Source: Candidatus Giovannonibacteria bacterium
Lineage (GTDB): Bacteria > Patescibacteriota > Minisyncoccia > UBA11713 > 2-01-FULL-45-33
NCBI GenBank assembly: GCA_016176295.1
Contig: JACOXN010000012.1
Span: 5,290-39,662, forward strand
DNA length: 34,373 bases
Direction: 5' to 3'
Part shown: piece after piece, positions 25,428-34,276 of the stretch
How positions within the stretch are numbered: the stretch's first letter is position 1
How the letters are laid out: each line of letters starts with the position of its first letter
Program-made: the position numbers and the translations under genes
Notes under the pieces: generated by a model
Told to the model about the DNA's origin: nothing
What the model saw: only the letters and a program-made list of their open reading frames with translations
The model's database searches: none

Positions 25428-27257
25428 TCATTTGTACCATTTTGCCTGAATATTGAAGAGCTCCGCATATCTCCCGTTCAGTTTCATCAATGCGTCGTGG
25501 CTGCCGGATTCGATTATCTTTCCATTTTGGAACAAATATATCGAATCGGCTTTTCTCACGGTTGAAAACCGGTGAGAAATAAAAATAATGCTTTTGTTGG
25601 AATTTTCCGAGAGATACTCCCCGAAGAATTTTTCTTCCGCTTCCGCATCCAGCGAGGAACTTGGCTCATCCAGGACAATCAGTGCCGACGATACGTTCAT
25701 ACAGGCGCGGGAGAGCGCCAGCCTCTGCCATTGGCCGCCGGAAAGCTTCTCGGTTTTATCTTCAAATTCCCAATCACCCAATGAGGTTTCATAGGTAAGC
25801 GGCAGCTTAAGAATAAATTCTTCGGCCCTCCCGACTTTGGCCGCGTGGCATATCTTTTCATGGTCGTTCTGGCGGTTCACTTCTCCGAAGGCGATCTGTT
25901 CGCGAACCCGGCCTTCGTATTTTACAAAATCCTGGAAAATACCGCCGATGCGGGAGTAGTACGATTCGAGCTCGACCTCTTTAAGGTCAATGCCGTTTAT
26001 AAGAATCCGCCCTTCGGTCGGGTCGTAAAAACGCAGCAATAGTTTTACCAGCGTAGTCTTGCCCGCGCCGTTTTCTCCGACCAAAGCGATCCGTTCTCCG
26101 GCATTAACAGAAAAAGAAACATCCGTTAGAACATCAGGCTTATCCGAAGAATATCTAAAGCTCACGCGCTCAAAAGTTATCGTCAAAGGGCCGGCCTCAA
26201 CTACTTGAGGGCAGAATGCCATTATGAGACGGGGCTCATAGGACAAAAGCTCAATAAGGTCCCTTATGAATAGGTGGCTTTTGTAAAGCTCTCCTATCGA
26301 TCTTGCTATCCCCATTAAACTGCCGAGCGCCGACCTGTATCCGGTCATGAAAATAATAGTAAGATCGCCCAAAGTAATAGAGCCCAGAAGAGTGCGCCGC
26401 ACTGCGATGAAAAAACCCCAATAGTATCCGACGTCGGGCAATAAGTTTTTCAAAACATTCTGACCTTCTCTTCGCATCACAAATTTACGGTGATCTTTAA
26501 CGTATTTGGCCGCGAAAGCCCAGTAGCGGGCTATGAACTCGCTTGAAAGTCGGAATAGTTTTCGCTCTTGAAAGTTCTCATAAGAGGCAATCACGTCCTT
26601 GTAATAATACGCAACTCTATAAGAACGCCCCCAGCTTTTTTTCCAATCATAGTTAGCCGACGCCTCCCAGAATTCCAAAACGAGAACAGGTAAGGTCGTT
26701 ATCACTATAATGGCTAGAAAAATTCCTCCTAATTTGGCGAATACAGCAGCCAATGCGACCAAAGCAGCTATCTCTCTTAATAGGCCGAAAACCGCATTAA
26801 CCACTCCGACCGCGCGATATGTAGCTTCGTTATTTATGCGTTCGATCTTGTCATGGAATTCAGCAGTCTCAAAATAAGAAATATCGAGAGTACTGATCTT
26901 ATCCAGAACTTTTTTCCCAATGGATAAAGTGAATAATTCGCCTGCTATCTGGGATAACAATCGGGAAGCGCTGGCAATGGCCTGAGAAAAAAACTTAAGA
27001 AATATCTCCGCTCCGATGTAAAAAAACAAAAGATCCACCCCGTTCTTTCCCTGTGTCTGGACCGCGATGACAAGTTGGTCAATTGCCAGCTTCCCTATAT
27101 ATATCTGAGCGACAGGTACCAGAGAACCAATGAGGTTCAAAGACCCCCAAGCCAGCGTAGTCATTTTGTTGAACTTCCAGGAAAGCCCGAGGATAAAATA
27201 GATGTTGAAAAAGAAATCTCTTAAATTCCATGCGCGGATAAACTGAAGTAAATTCAA
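25428..27257 (-). CDS. ABC exporter (fused membrane and ATP-binding domains)
   Basis: N-terminal TMs, GENGAGKTTLVKLL, LSGGQWQRLALSRA, ALIVLDEPSSSLDAEAE. Confidence 0.95.
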   Translation of the reverse strand: MNLLQFIRAWNLRDFFFNIYFILGLSWKFNKMTTLAWGSLNLIGSLVPVAQIYIGKLAIDQLVIAVQTQGKNGVDLLFFYIGAEIFLKFFSQAIASASRLLSQIAGELFTLSIGKKVLDKISTLDISYFETAEFHDKIERINNEATYRAVGVVNAVFGLLREIAALVALAAVFAKLGGIFLAIIVITTLPVLVLEFWEASANYDWKKSWGRSYRVAYYYKDVIASYENFQERKLFRLSSEFIARYWAFAAKYVKDHRKFVMRREGQNVLKNLLPDVGYYWGFFIAVRRTLLGSITLGDLTIIFMTGYRSALGSLMGIARSIGELYKSHLFIRDLIELLSYEPRLIMAFCPQVVEAGPLTITFERVSFRYSSDKPDVLTDVSFSVNAGERIALVGENGAGKTTLVKLLLRFYDPTEGRILINGIDLKEVELESYYSRIGGIFQDFVKYEGRVREQIAFGEVNRQNDHEKICHAAKVGRAEEFILKLPLTYETSLGDWEFEDKTEKLSGGQWQRLALSRACMNVSSALIVLDEPSSSLDAEAEEKFFGEYLSENSNKSIIFISHRFSTVRKADSIYLFQNGKIIESGSHDALMKLNGRYAELFNIQAKWYK

Positions 27258-27372
27258 TTTTCACCCCTAATTTTCAAACTAAAGCTATATATGGTATAAA
27301 GTATGTGCGCTATTTAAGCAAACAGGCTTGCCCCTGCTTACCGGCAGGCAGGCGCCAAAGCTTTAGCGTCGG

Positions 27373-27446
27373 CGGGCTGGAGTATGCCGGTAGTACGCAC
27401 CCTTCGGGAGGGTGTAGACTGGGTTCGATTCCCAGCAGCCCGACCA
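27373..27446 (+). tRNA. tRNA-Pro (CGG), CCA encoded
   Basis: Acceptor CGGGCTG/CAGCCCG-A-CCA, anticodon arm CACCC-TTCGGGA-GGGTG, T-arm CTGGGTTCGATTCCCAG. Confidence 0.9.
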
Positions 27447-27450
27447 ATCA

Positions 27451-27484
27451 AAACAAAAGCCGCCTTCACGGTGGTTTTTGTTTT
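27451..27484 (+). terminator. Terminator-like hairpin after tRNA-Pro
   Basis: AAACAAAAGCCGCC-ttca-CGGTGGTTTTTGTTTT. Confidence 0.7.
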
Positions 27485-27516
27485 GGTATTTGATTGAAGA
27501 AATGTTGGGAGTCGAA

Positions 27517-27559
27517 GGCTATTCCAAAAAAACGAACTGCTTCGTTTTTTTGGAAAGCC
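27517..27559. repeat. Long perfect hairpin downstream of tRNA-Pro
   Basis: GGCT-a-TTCCAAAAAAACGAA-ctgc-TTCGTTTTTTTGGAA-AGCC. Confidence 0.9.
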
Positions 27560-27621
27560 GGGCTCTGGAGGATGCTTTTTTACTGTTTGCGAAGCGAACG
27601 AGCAAAATGTCGGGGGAAGAG

Positions 27622-27639
27622 GATTCCCAGCAGCCCGAC
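27622..27639 (+). repeat. Duplicate of the tRNA-Pro 3' end
   Basis: GATTCCCAGCAGCCCGAC identical to 27427-27444. Confidence 0.9.
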
Positions 27640-27690
27640 AAAATAAAAAAATCTATTGACGCGGCACAACCACTGCGATAAATTTAAATA

Positions 27691-28299
27691 GTGGAAAGTT
27701 TAAAACTGAACAAGGGCGCGGCGCTGGTCGTGGTCGCCCATCCGGACGACGAGACCATCTGGATGGGAGGAACTATTTTACAAAATAGAAATCTGCAGTG
27801 GACCATCTTTTCTCTCTGCCGTGCATCCGACAAAGACCGCGCCCCTAAATTTAAAAAAGTGGCATCAGAATTTTATAAGGCGAAAGGTGTCATCACCGAC
27901 CTGGAAGACGAAGGGATTTTAAACGTGAAAGAAAGTGTTCCAATAATAAAAAATATCATAAAAAAAGAGCTCAAAAAAAAGAATTTTTCATACATTTTCA
28001 CCCACGGGGAAAACGGCGAATACGGCCATCCTCGTCACCGCGGGGTGCACTACGCGGTTGCGGAACTTATCTCCGAAAACAAATTAGTCGCCGGAAAGTT
28101 CTTCAATTTTGCCTACAAACTTGATAAAAAAAAGAATTCGGGAGCTTCCGCAAAAAATGCCGGACTGCAATCTTGGCTTTCGGCGGGAATTTTTAAGACC
28201 AAAGAAAAAATTATAAACTCGGCATACGGATTTGGGAAAGATTCGTTCGAATTTAAAAGTTTATCCCCGGTTGAAACTTTTCGGGAAATAATCAAATGA
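27691..28299 (+). CDS. PIG-L/LmbE family deacetylase (GTG start)
   Basis: VVVAHPDDETIWMGG, GEYGHPRHRGVH. Confidence 0.93.
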   Translation: MESLKLNKGAALVVVAHPDDETIWMGGTILQNRNLQWTIFSLCRASDKDRAPKFKKVASEFYKAKGVITDLEDEGILNVKESVPIIKNIIKKELKKKNFSYIFTHGENGEYGHPRHRGVHYAVAELISENKLVAGKFFNFAYKLDKKKNSGASAKNAGLQSWLSAGIFKTKEKIINSAYGFGKDSFEFKSLSPVETFREIIK

Positions 28300-29441
28300 G
28301 ATCGGTAATTTTATACGCCTACCCTCCGGAACCGGACGGACTTTCCATGCAGGGAGACATGCTCTATCGCGGTATGAAGGAAAACGGCAAAGAAGTGATG
28401 CCGTGCAACCTGGGAAGCGAATTTCAAAAAGAATGGCTATATAAATATTTCAAACCGGATGCCGCCATCGGCGTGGGATTTTGGTCGCATACGCCGGACC
28501 TCGTCACCCACACACAACAATTCGGAGTGACACCAGTTCCTTGGCTCGTCGCCGACGGCTGGGTGGCAAACTACCGCAAGGAATTGGAAAGCCTGCCTTT
28601 AGTCCTTGCTACGAGCCAGTGGGTAAAAGACACGTATAAAAGAGACGGAGTGGACACAAAAAATTTCGAAGTGGCGCATATCGGATGCGAAACCGAAATT
28701 TATAAGCCAATACCGCGAGGCGACGAGAAAATTAAACTGATAAGAAAAATGATAGGGGTTGAAGAGGATGAGCTCATGATACTGACTGCGGGAGGAGATG
28801 TAACATCCAAAGGCGCGCAGGAAATTTTCAAAGCATTAAAAACCGTAGATAAAACTTTTAAAAAATGGAAATACGTCTGCAAGGTATGGGGCGGAGACAG
28901 CGCCGATGACCACTACGACGATGAAATGAAACTTATCAGCGAACTTGGCGACGCAAAAGATAAAGTTATATACGTGGAGGGGCCCCTTTCGCGGGAATTT
29001 ATGCCTTTCCTTCTAAACGCCGCCGATATTTACGCGGCTCCCAGCCGTCTGGAAGGATTCGGTATGATACAAGTGGAAGCCCAGGCCTGCGGAGTGCCTG
29101 TCATTTCAATAAATGAAATGGGGCCAAAAGATACCATAGTTCACGGCGTAACCGGCTTTCTGGCAAAAGTAGGAGAGACCGTAGAACTTACCGAAGAATG
29201 GGTATATCCGCATATGGGATACGAGGAGAAGAAAAAAGTTTATTTCCCGGAAGGGAAGATATTCGCCTATCGCGCCGACGAAAATGAACTCGCGGACTAT
29301 CTATTGAAATTACTGACCAATGACGAGCTAAGAAATAAAATGGGAAGAGCCGCCCGCAGACATGCCGTGGAAAATTTCGAATACCACAAGAAAGCAGATC
29401 TCATCACGAACCTCGTCAAAAAACACCTTAAATTATCTTAA
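28296..29441 (+). CDS. Glycosyltransferase (GT4-like)
   Basis: ADIYAAPSRLEGFGMIQVEAQACGVPVISINEMGPKDTI; ATGA overlap with upstream PIG-L. Confidence 0.92.
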   Translation: MRSVILYAYPPEPDGLSMQGDMLYRGMKENGKEVMPCNLGSEFQKEWLYKYFKPDAAIGVGFWSHTPDLVTHTQQFGVTPVPWLVADGWVANYRKELESLPLVLATSQWVKDTYKRDGVDTKNFEVAHIGCETEIYKPIPRGDEKIKLIRKMIGVEEDELMILTAGGDVTSKGAQEIFKALKTVDKTFKKWKYVCKVWGGDSADDHYDDEMKLISELGDAKDKVIYVEGPLSREFMPFLLNAADIYAAPSRLEGFGMIQVEAQACGVPVISINEMGPKDTIVHGVTGFLAKVGETVELTEEWVYPHMGYEEKKKVYFPEGKIFAYRADENELADYLLKLLTNDELRNKMGRAARRHAVENFEYHKKADLITNLVKKHLKLS

Positions 29442-29485
29442 ACTCGCCTAAAATACCTTCTATTGTAAGGATTTTGCCTTTCTAT

Positions 29486-29514
29486 TTGACAGAGAGTCTT
29501 AAAAATGGTATAAT
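29486..29514 (+). promoter_or_regulatory. Perfect consensus sigma-70 promoter
   Basis: TTGACA (29486-29491) N17 TATAAT (29509-29514). Confidence 0.85.
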
Positions 29515-29520
29515 ACACAA

Positions 29521-29588
29521 TAGAGTAGGAGTTGCAAGTCCTGCAATTGCAGGCAAGCCCGCGAAATCTCGCGGGCTTTCAGTTTTTT
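29521..29588 (+). ncRNA. Candidate ~68-nt small RNA
   Basis: Begins ~7 nt after the -10; palindrome CCTGCAATTGCAGG; terminator AAGCCCGCGA-aatc-TCGCGGGCTT then TTTTTT. Confidence 0.6.
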
Positions 29589-29600
29589 GTCGAAAAAAGA

Positions 29601-29729
29601 AAAACCAAACAACTCTGAACGGATTTTTCGCCATTTTTGGCCTGGTCCCGAACAGAGCGAGGGCAAAAATGAGCGAAACCTCGGAGGCCGCGCTGGCGGA
29701 CGAGAATGAGTGAAGAGTTATTTGGTTTT
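29601..29729. repeat. Palindromic element C (same family as element A)
   Basis: Outer arms AAAACCAAACAACTCT (29601-29616)/AGAGTTATTTGGTTTT (29714-29729), 15/16 paired; reverse-complement core resembles 3006-3089. Confidence 0.65.
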
Positions 29730-29731
29730 CA

Positions 29732-30943
29732 TTATTTGAAAAACAAAACTTTCTTTTTTTTAACGCATTCGTAGGCGTAGAGATAAGCGCCGGCGGACCA
29801 GGCCTGGTAGGGATTGGATTGTCCCATGGGGCGCCCTGTCTTGCCATGGAGCCATTCATGGAAACCAAATACCTCGCCGGCACTGAGACCGGCTTTTTTT
29901 ATTTGTTCTTCCGCCGCGTCTCCGCCCAAAAGCTTATTCGCCTCCGCGAGTTTTTCCAGTTCCGCTTCCGCTTTTTTGTATTTTTTTACTTTAACCAGTG
30001 CCGCGACATAAAAAGCCCCCACCATGGGCCAAATGCCTCCGTTCAGATATTCGTACGGAGTGCGCGCGTCTGAAGTGGAAAAATAATCTTTCCATTCTTT
30101 GTCGCCTTTCTTTATCGGCGGCCAGATGGCTTTCACAGGATAAGGCCGGTTGATCTTATTTTTCTCGATGTAATCTAGAATTTTTTTTGATATATCTGGA
30201 GCCGCGAGCCCGGTCACTACCGCCAAGAGATTCCCCAGTGAATCGAACCAATACTCTTCTTCGCGGACGATGTCGTGGTTCTTCCATACCCAAGGAAGAT
30301 AGTATCCGAGTTTCTTATCATAGAGCGAAAGGTATTTTTCGGTTTCTCCGTTTACAACACGCTTAACCCGGATGGCAGTTTTTTTGTCCCTGAAAAAAGT
30401 GAGAACCGCGTAATACAAAGCTTCGGTATTTATAGCGCGGCCATACTTGTGCGGAAAGGCATCCTGCCAGTCCATGGTTGGTTGTTGAACCAAAAGTTTA
30501 TCTTCATTCGGATCCTGAAAACGAAGCCAATCGAGGGCTTTTAAAATATTTTTTGCGTTTTTCTGCAAAAGTGACTTGTCTCCATAAGCGCCGGAATAGA
30601 CGAAATTCCCTATCAGGTACCAAAGCGTGGAATCTATGGAATTGAAAGTCACGTCCGAGCGCCTGTCAATATTGTACGAACCAACCGCGTTCGGTATCTG
30701 GCCCAGCTCCGACTGATTTTTCCCCAAAAGCTCCAAACTTTTTTGGAAAGTTTTTTTAAATTTTGTTCCCACAAGGCACCCTCCCAAAGAAGTTATCATG
30801 GAGTCGCGCGCCCACAATGCTTCATACCCGCCTGGAAGACCGGATGCGTGAAATCCTTCAGGTTTTGCTGAGGCTTCCAAAACCTTAACCGCGTTTAATT
30901 TTGTCTCCTCAACAATATTCTTTATTCCAGGTTCCTTATTCAT
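29732..30943 (-). CDS. (alpha/alpha)6-barrel glycoside hydrolase (amylo-1,6-glucosidase-like)
   Basis: GGYEALWARDSMITSLGG, NSIDSTLWYLIGNF, YEYLNGGIWPMVGAFYVAAL. Confidence 0.8.
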   Translation of the reverse strand: MNKEPGIKNIVEETKLNAVKVLEASAKPEGFHASGLPGGYEALWARDSMITSLGGCLVGTKFKKTFQKSLELLGKNQSELGQIPNAVGSYNIDRRSDVTFNSIDSTLWYLIGNFVYSGAYGDKSLLQKNAKNILKALDWLRFQDPNEDKLLVQQPTMDWQDAFPHKYGRAINTEALYYAVLTFFRDKKTAIRVKRVVNGETEKYLSLYDKKLGYYLPWVWKNHDIVREEEYWFDSLGNLLAVVTGLAAPDISKKILDYIEKNKINRPYPVKAIWPPIKKGDKEWKDYFSTSDARTPYEYLNGGIWPMVGAFYVAALVKVKKYKKAEAELEKLAEANKLLGGDAAEEQIKKAGLSAGEVFGFHEWLHGKTGRPMGQSNPYQAWSAGAYLYAYECVKKKKVLFFK

Positions 30944-33159
30944 ATCTGTTGGATTGCCTTCTTTATTTCCGGCTCTTCAAAAGCGATTCTGGCCATTAAG
31001 TAGGATAGAGTTGATTCCGCTCCCTGGTTCAGGTTCAAAGCGTATTTTCCGACGCCATCAAAACATCCGCCCGTTGCCTCATTATATACCATGAGCTCCA
31101 GATGGTTCTTCCCCAAAAACCACTGAAAGGCTTTCAACGCGTCGTCCAGGAACATTTTTTTACCGGTCGTTTTATACGCAACCAGCTTAGTACCCACCAT
31201 TGAGGCCGTGTCCTCGGGCTGCTGATCGTAATAAGCTCTTTTTTGGTACCTGAAATACCATCCGTTCTGCCCGATAGGAGAATAATGCTTGGGTTCATAC
31301 GTGACTTTGGTCAAAAAAGACAGAGATGTTTCCGCGACGTTCAAATATTTTTTATTTTTTGTGAGATCGTACGCGTAAAAAAGCGATTCAGAGAGCTTGC
31401 TGTTCGAGTAGGTTAGATGATCTTCGAACCAGGGCCATTCGGCAGAAGATCCATTGCTGAACAAATCAACTTGCCGGTCCGCCAGCTTAATAAAATCTTT
31501 CATCATGCGGTCGTTCGGACAAGATTTTAGATAATAATACAGCCCGGTCATGGCAAACGCTCCCGCGCGCGGCTGCGTTATGCCGGAGAGTTTTCCCAAA
31601 GCTTTCTTGAAAAGAGCATCCGCGTTCTTTGTTATTTCCGGCGGCAGATATTTTCTTGAAGCTACAAAACCCAGCGCCCAAATGCCTCTGCCCTGTACAT
31701 CTTCGTCACGAAAAGATTTTTTTTGGTGCTGAGATGTTACTATCTGGGCGAAAGAACCGTTGGGCTGCTGCGAGAACCTGATGAAATCCAGGTAAGTTCT
31801 CATCAGCGTGAGAAGCCGGGGTAAAGGTTCCTGCCCATACCTTTCGGCGCAGACAAGGAGTGCTCTTACATTATCATCGATACTGTAGCCGAATCTTCTT
31901 TCCGGTTTATTGAAACGCGCGTGGTGGATGAGGCCAAAAGAATCAGTGAGGCGCTCCAGATGTTCAAGCGTGATATCGGGGAATTTATTTTCCTCCCGTT
32001 TGATGTCGGAGAATTTGTTATAGATATTGAAATAAGAGCCCGCCACGTTTGCCCATGTCATATGCCTGGTTGTTTCATAAGCGTTTTTTTGCATGTTCCT
32101 TAACAACTTGTCGTCAGACAAGATTCTGTCTAGCGCTTTTGTGATGGAACCTGCGTTCTTGAATTTTACCAGCATGCCGTTCTCTCCAGTGACAACATGC
32201 TGTGCGTATTCGGTGGGAGTGGAAACTACCGCCCGCCCGCAGCCCAAAGCATAAGATAACGTACCGGATACGGATTGCATCGGATTATTTATTACGGAAA
32301 TGTAAACATCCGTGGCTTTAAGGTATTTGATTATCTCTTCGAGAGAAAGATATTTATTATAAAAAAACACATGCCCTTTCAAATTGAGGCGCTCAACTTC
32401 TTTTTGCAGAAAATTCCTGTAAACCTCGCCTTCTTCGCGTCTCACTACCGGATGTGTGGCCCCCAGAACCAAGTAGACCGTTTGCGGATATTTTTTCACG
32501 ATTTTCGGCAGAGAACGTATCGCGTATTCAATACCTTTGTCGCGGCTAATCATGCCGAAAGTTGAAAGGACTATTTTTCCTGAAAGCCCAAGTTCTCCTT
32601 TCGCGTCCTTCGGAGGCTCGAAAGAAACCGAGGGTATGCCGTGCGGCACCAGATGTATCTTGGACCTGGGAATTGAATAATCTTTTTCCAGGACATTTTT
32701 TGATCTCTCGTTCATGACAACCATAGCTTTTGATCTTCCGGCCACAAGCTGCACAACGCGCTTCAGTTCATCATCTGGATCAGCAAGTACTGAATGGAAT
32801 GTCGTTACCACTGGCTTTTTTACCGCCTGCAAAAAAGGGACGAGATAATCTCCCTGCTCTCCTCCGAAAATACCGAATTCGTGCTGCACGTTCACGAGCT
32901 TGATATTGGGATTCTTATTCACTCTCTCAGCCAGATCCACATAATTCTCAAGGTGATTGGCTCCTATAGCCTCCAGGACGCGGGGAGGGTAATTATAAAA
33001 GTTGGACTGGGTCTCATTCAGTGCGACGATTTTGGATTTGGTCTTGGGATTAAAGCGCTGGTCAAATGCATTGGCCAGGTCCTGCGTAAAGGTCGCGATG
33101 CCGCATTCGCGCGGAGGATAAGTGCTTAAATACAAAATATAATTTCCGGCGGGTTTCAT
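30940..33159 (-). CDS. GT4 glycosyltransferase fused to a C-terminal (alpha/alpha)6-like domain
   Basis: N-terminal YLSTYPPRECGIATFTQDLANAF, FGMISRDKGIEYAIRSLPKI; C-terminal ~350 aa helical repeats (YSIDDNVRALLVCAERYG, WPWFEDHLTYSNSKLSESLFYAY). Confidence 0.88.
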   Translation of the reverse strand: MKPAGNYILYLSTYPPRECGIATFTQDLANAFDQRFNPKTKSKIVALNETQSNFYNYPPRVLEAIGANHLENYVDLAERVNKNPNIKLVNVQHEFGIFGGEQGDYLVPFLQAVKKPVVTTFHSVLADPDDELKRVVQLVAGRSKAMVVMNERSKNVLEKDYSIPRSKIHLVPHGIPSVSFEPPKDAKGELGLSGKIVLSTFGMISRDKGIEYAIRSLPKIVKKYPQTVYLVLGATHPVVRREEGEVYRNFLQKEVERLNLKGHVFFYNKYLSLEEIIKYLKATDVYISVINNPMQSVSGTLSYALGCGRAVVSTPTEYAQHVVTGENGMLVKFKNAGSITKALDRILSDDKLLRNMQKNAYETTRHMTWANVAGSYFNIYNKFSDIKREENKFPDITLEHLERLTDSFGLIHHARFNKPERRFGYSIDDNVRALLVCAERYGQEPLPRLLTLMRTYLDFIRFSQQPNGSFAQIVTSQHQKKSFRDEDVQGRGIWALGFVASRKYLPPEITKNADALFKKALGKLSGITQPRAGAFAMTGLYYYLKSCPNDRMMKDFIKLADRQVDLFSNGSSAEWPWFEDHLTYSNSKLSESLFYAYDLTKNKKYLNVAETSLSFLTKVTYEPKHYSPIGQNGWYFRYQKRAYYDQQPEDTASMVGTKLVAYKTTGKKMFLDDALKAFQWFLGKNHLELMVYNEATGGCFDGVGKYALNLNQGAESTLSYLMARIAFEEPEIKKAIQQI

Positions 33160-34187
33160 TGATTATTTTTCGGATTTTTAAGCTCAGAAAGAAGATCTTT
33201 AAGGCGTACTTGGGCTACGGCAATATGCTCGTCTGCGGCCCCGTAATATATGTAAAGATCCTCGCCGAATATCGCTGTGCCTGTGGGAAAAACAACATGG
33301 CCGACCTCTCCGCTCACTTCCCACTCTTCTTTTGGAGAAAAAAGAGGATGGTCCAGCCTGCCTATCAGTTTGGTCGGATCATTTATGTCCATGAGAGCGG
33401 CACCGGCATGGTAAACTCTCTGTTTATTCAGTTCTTCCACAGCATGATAAATTAATAGCCAGCCGTCGTCGGTTTCTATAGGCGGAGCGCCGCCGCCGAT
33501 ATTCCGGGATTCGAACCAGAATTTGTTTTCCAGAACTACTTTTGAATCAAGGTCGCTCAAATATTTTTCCCAAAAACTTCTTTTTTGGAGGCTTTTGAAA
33601 GACTTAAAATAGGCTATCTGGATATCCGGCAAGATTCTTTGCAAAAGCGCGTATTGTCCTTTGATCTTGCGGGGAAAAAAGAAAACATCTTTATCCCACA
33701 AAAGAACGTCTTTACCAGCTCCCTCTTCATAATATGACTCGAACATAAAGTAACGATCCTTGAGTTTTTCGTCTCTGAAAAGGCTGGCCGCCTCATCATA
33801 CGAGATATCAGGAGTTATAACGCCGTGTTTTTTTAATTTAAAAAGATCTTTACCCGAAGCATAGGCCGTGACCGCGTTCTTGCCGTCATGGGCCACATAG
33901 GTCATGTAAAAAGTGTCGTCGATTTTTGTTATTCTGGGGTCTTCAGTGCCCATTCTTTCATAGTCTTCTTCAGGCACTATTACAGGTTCGATTTTTCTTT
34001 CGACCACGTTAGTTGGCCCCTCCAACTTCGCGTACCCGATCGTAGAAATATGTTTTCTGTCAGTGGCCCGGTAAAACAAATGCACCGTCTCTCCTTCCTG
34101 GTAAACTCCCGGGTTGAGCACCGCGCGGCTCTCGAAATCATTCTTGGTCGGCGAAAGGATCACGCCCAGCTTTTTTACCTCGAACAT
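33156..34187 (-). CDS. GH130 family beta-mannoside phosphorylase/hydrolase
   Basis: SRAVLNPGVYQEGETVHLFYRA, MGTEDPRITKIDDTFYMTYVAHDG, ESRNIGGGAPPIETDDGWLLIYHAVE. Confidence 0.9.
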   Translation of the reverse strand: MFEVKKLGVILSPTKNDFESRAVLNPGVYQEGETVHLFYRATDRKHISTIGYAKLEGPTNVVERKIEPVIVPEEDYERMGTEDPRITKIDDTFYMTYVAHDGKNAVTAYASGKDLFKLKKHGVITPDISYDEAASLFRDEKLKDRYFMFESYYEEGAGKDVLLWDKDVFFFPRKIKGQYALLQRILPDIQIAYFKSFKSLQKRSFWEKYLSDLDSKVVLENKFWFESRNIGGGAPPIETDDGWLLIYHAVEELNKQRVYHAGAALMDINDPTKLIGRLDHPLFSPKEEWEVSGEVGHVVFPTGTAIFGEDLYIYYGAADEHIAVAQVRLKDLLSELKNPKNNQ

Positions 34188-34276
34188 AAGTGAATTATAG
34201 TACGCATCCGCTTCGGTAGCAATGAAAAAAGTCCTTGTCTCGCAGTTATTTTGTGTTATTTAGTTAATTTTTGAAA

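Noticed and set aside
27478-27681. 67-aa plus-strand ORF after tRNA-Pro
   Set aside because: Built from the large hairpin and the duplicated tRNA 3' end; unlikely to be a real protein
29474-29713. 79-aa plus-strand ORF
   Set aside because: Non-ATG start upstream of the promoter; runs through promoter, sRNA terminator and palindromic element
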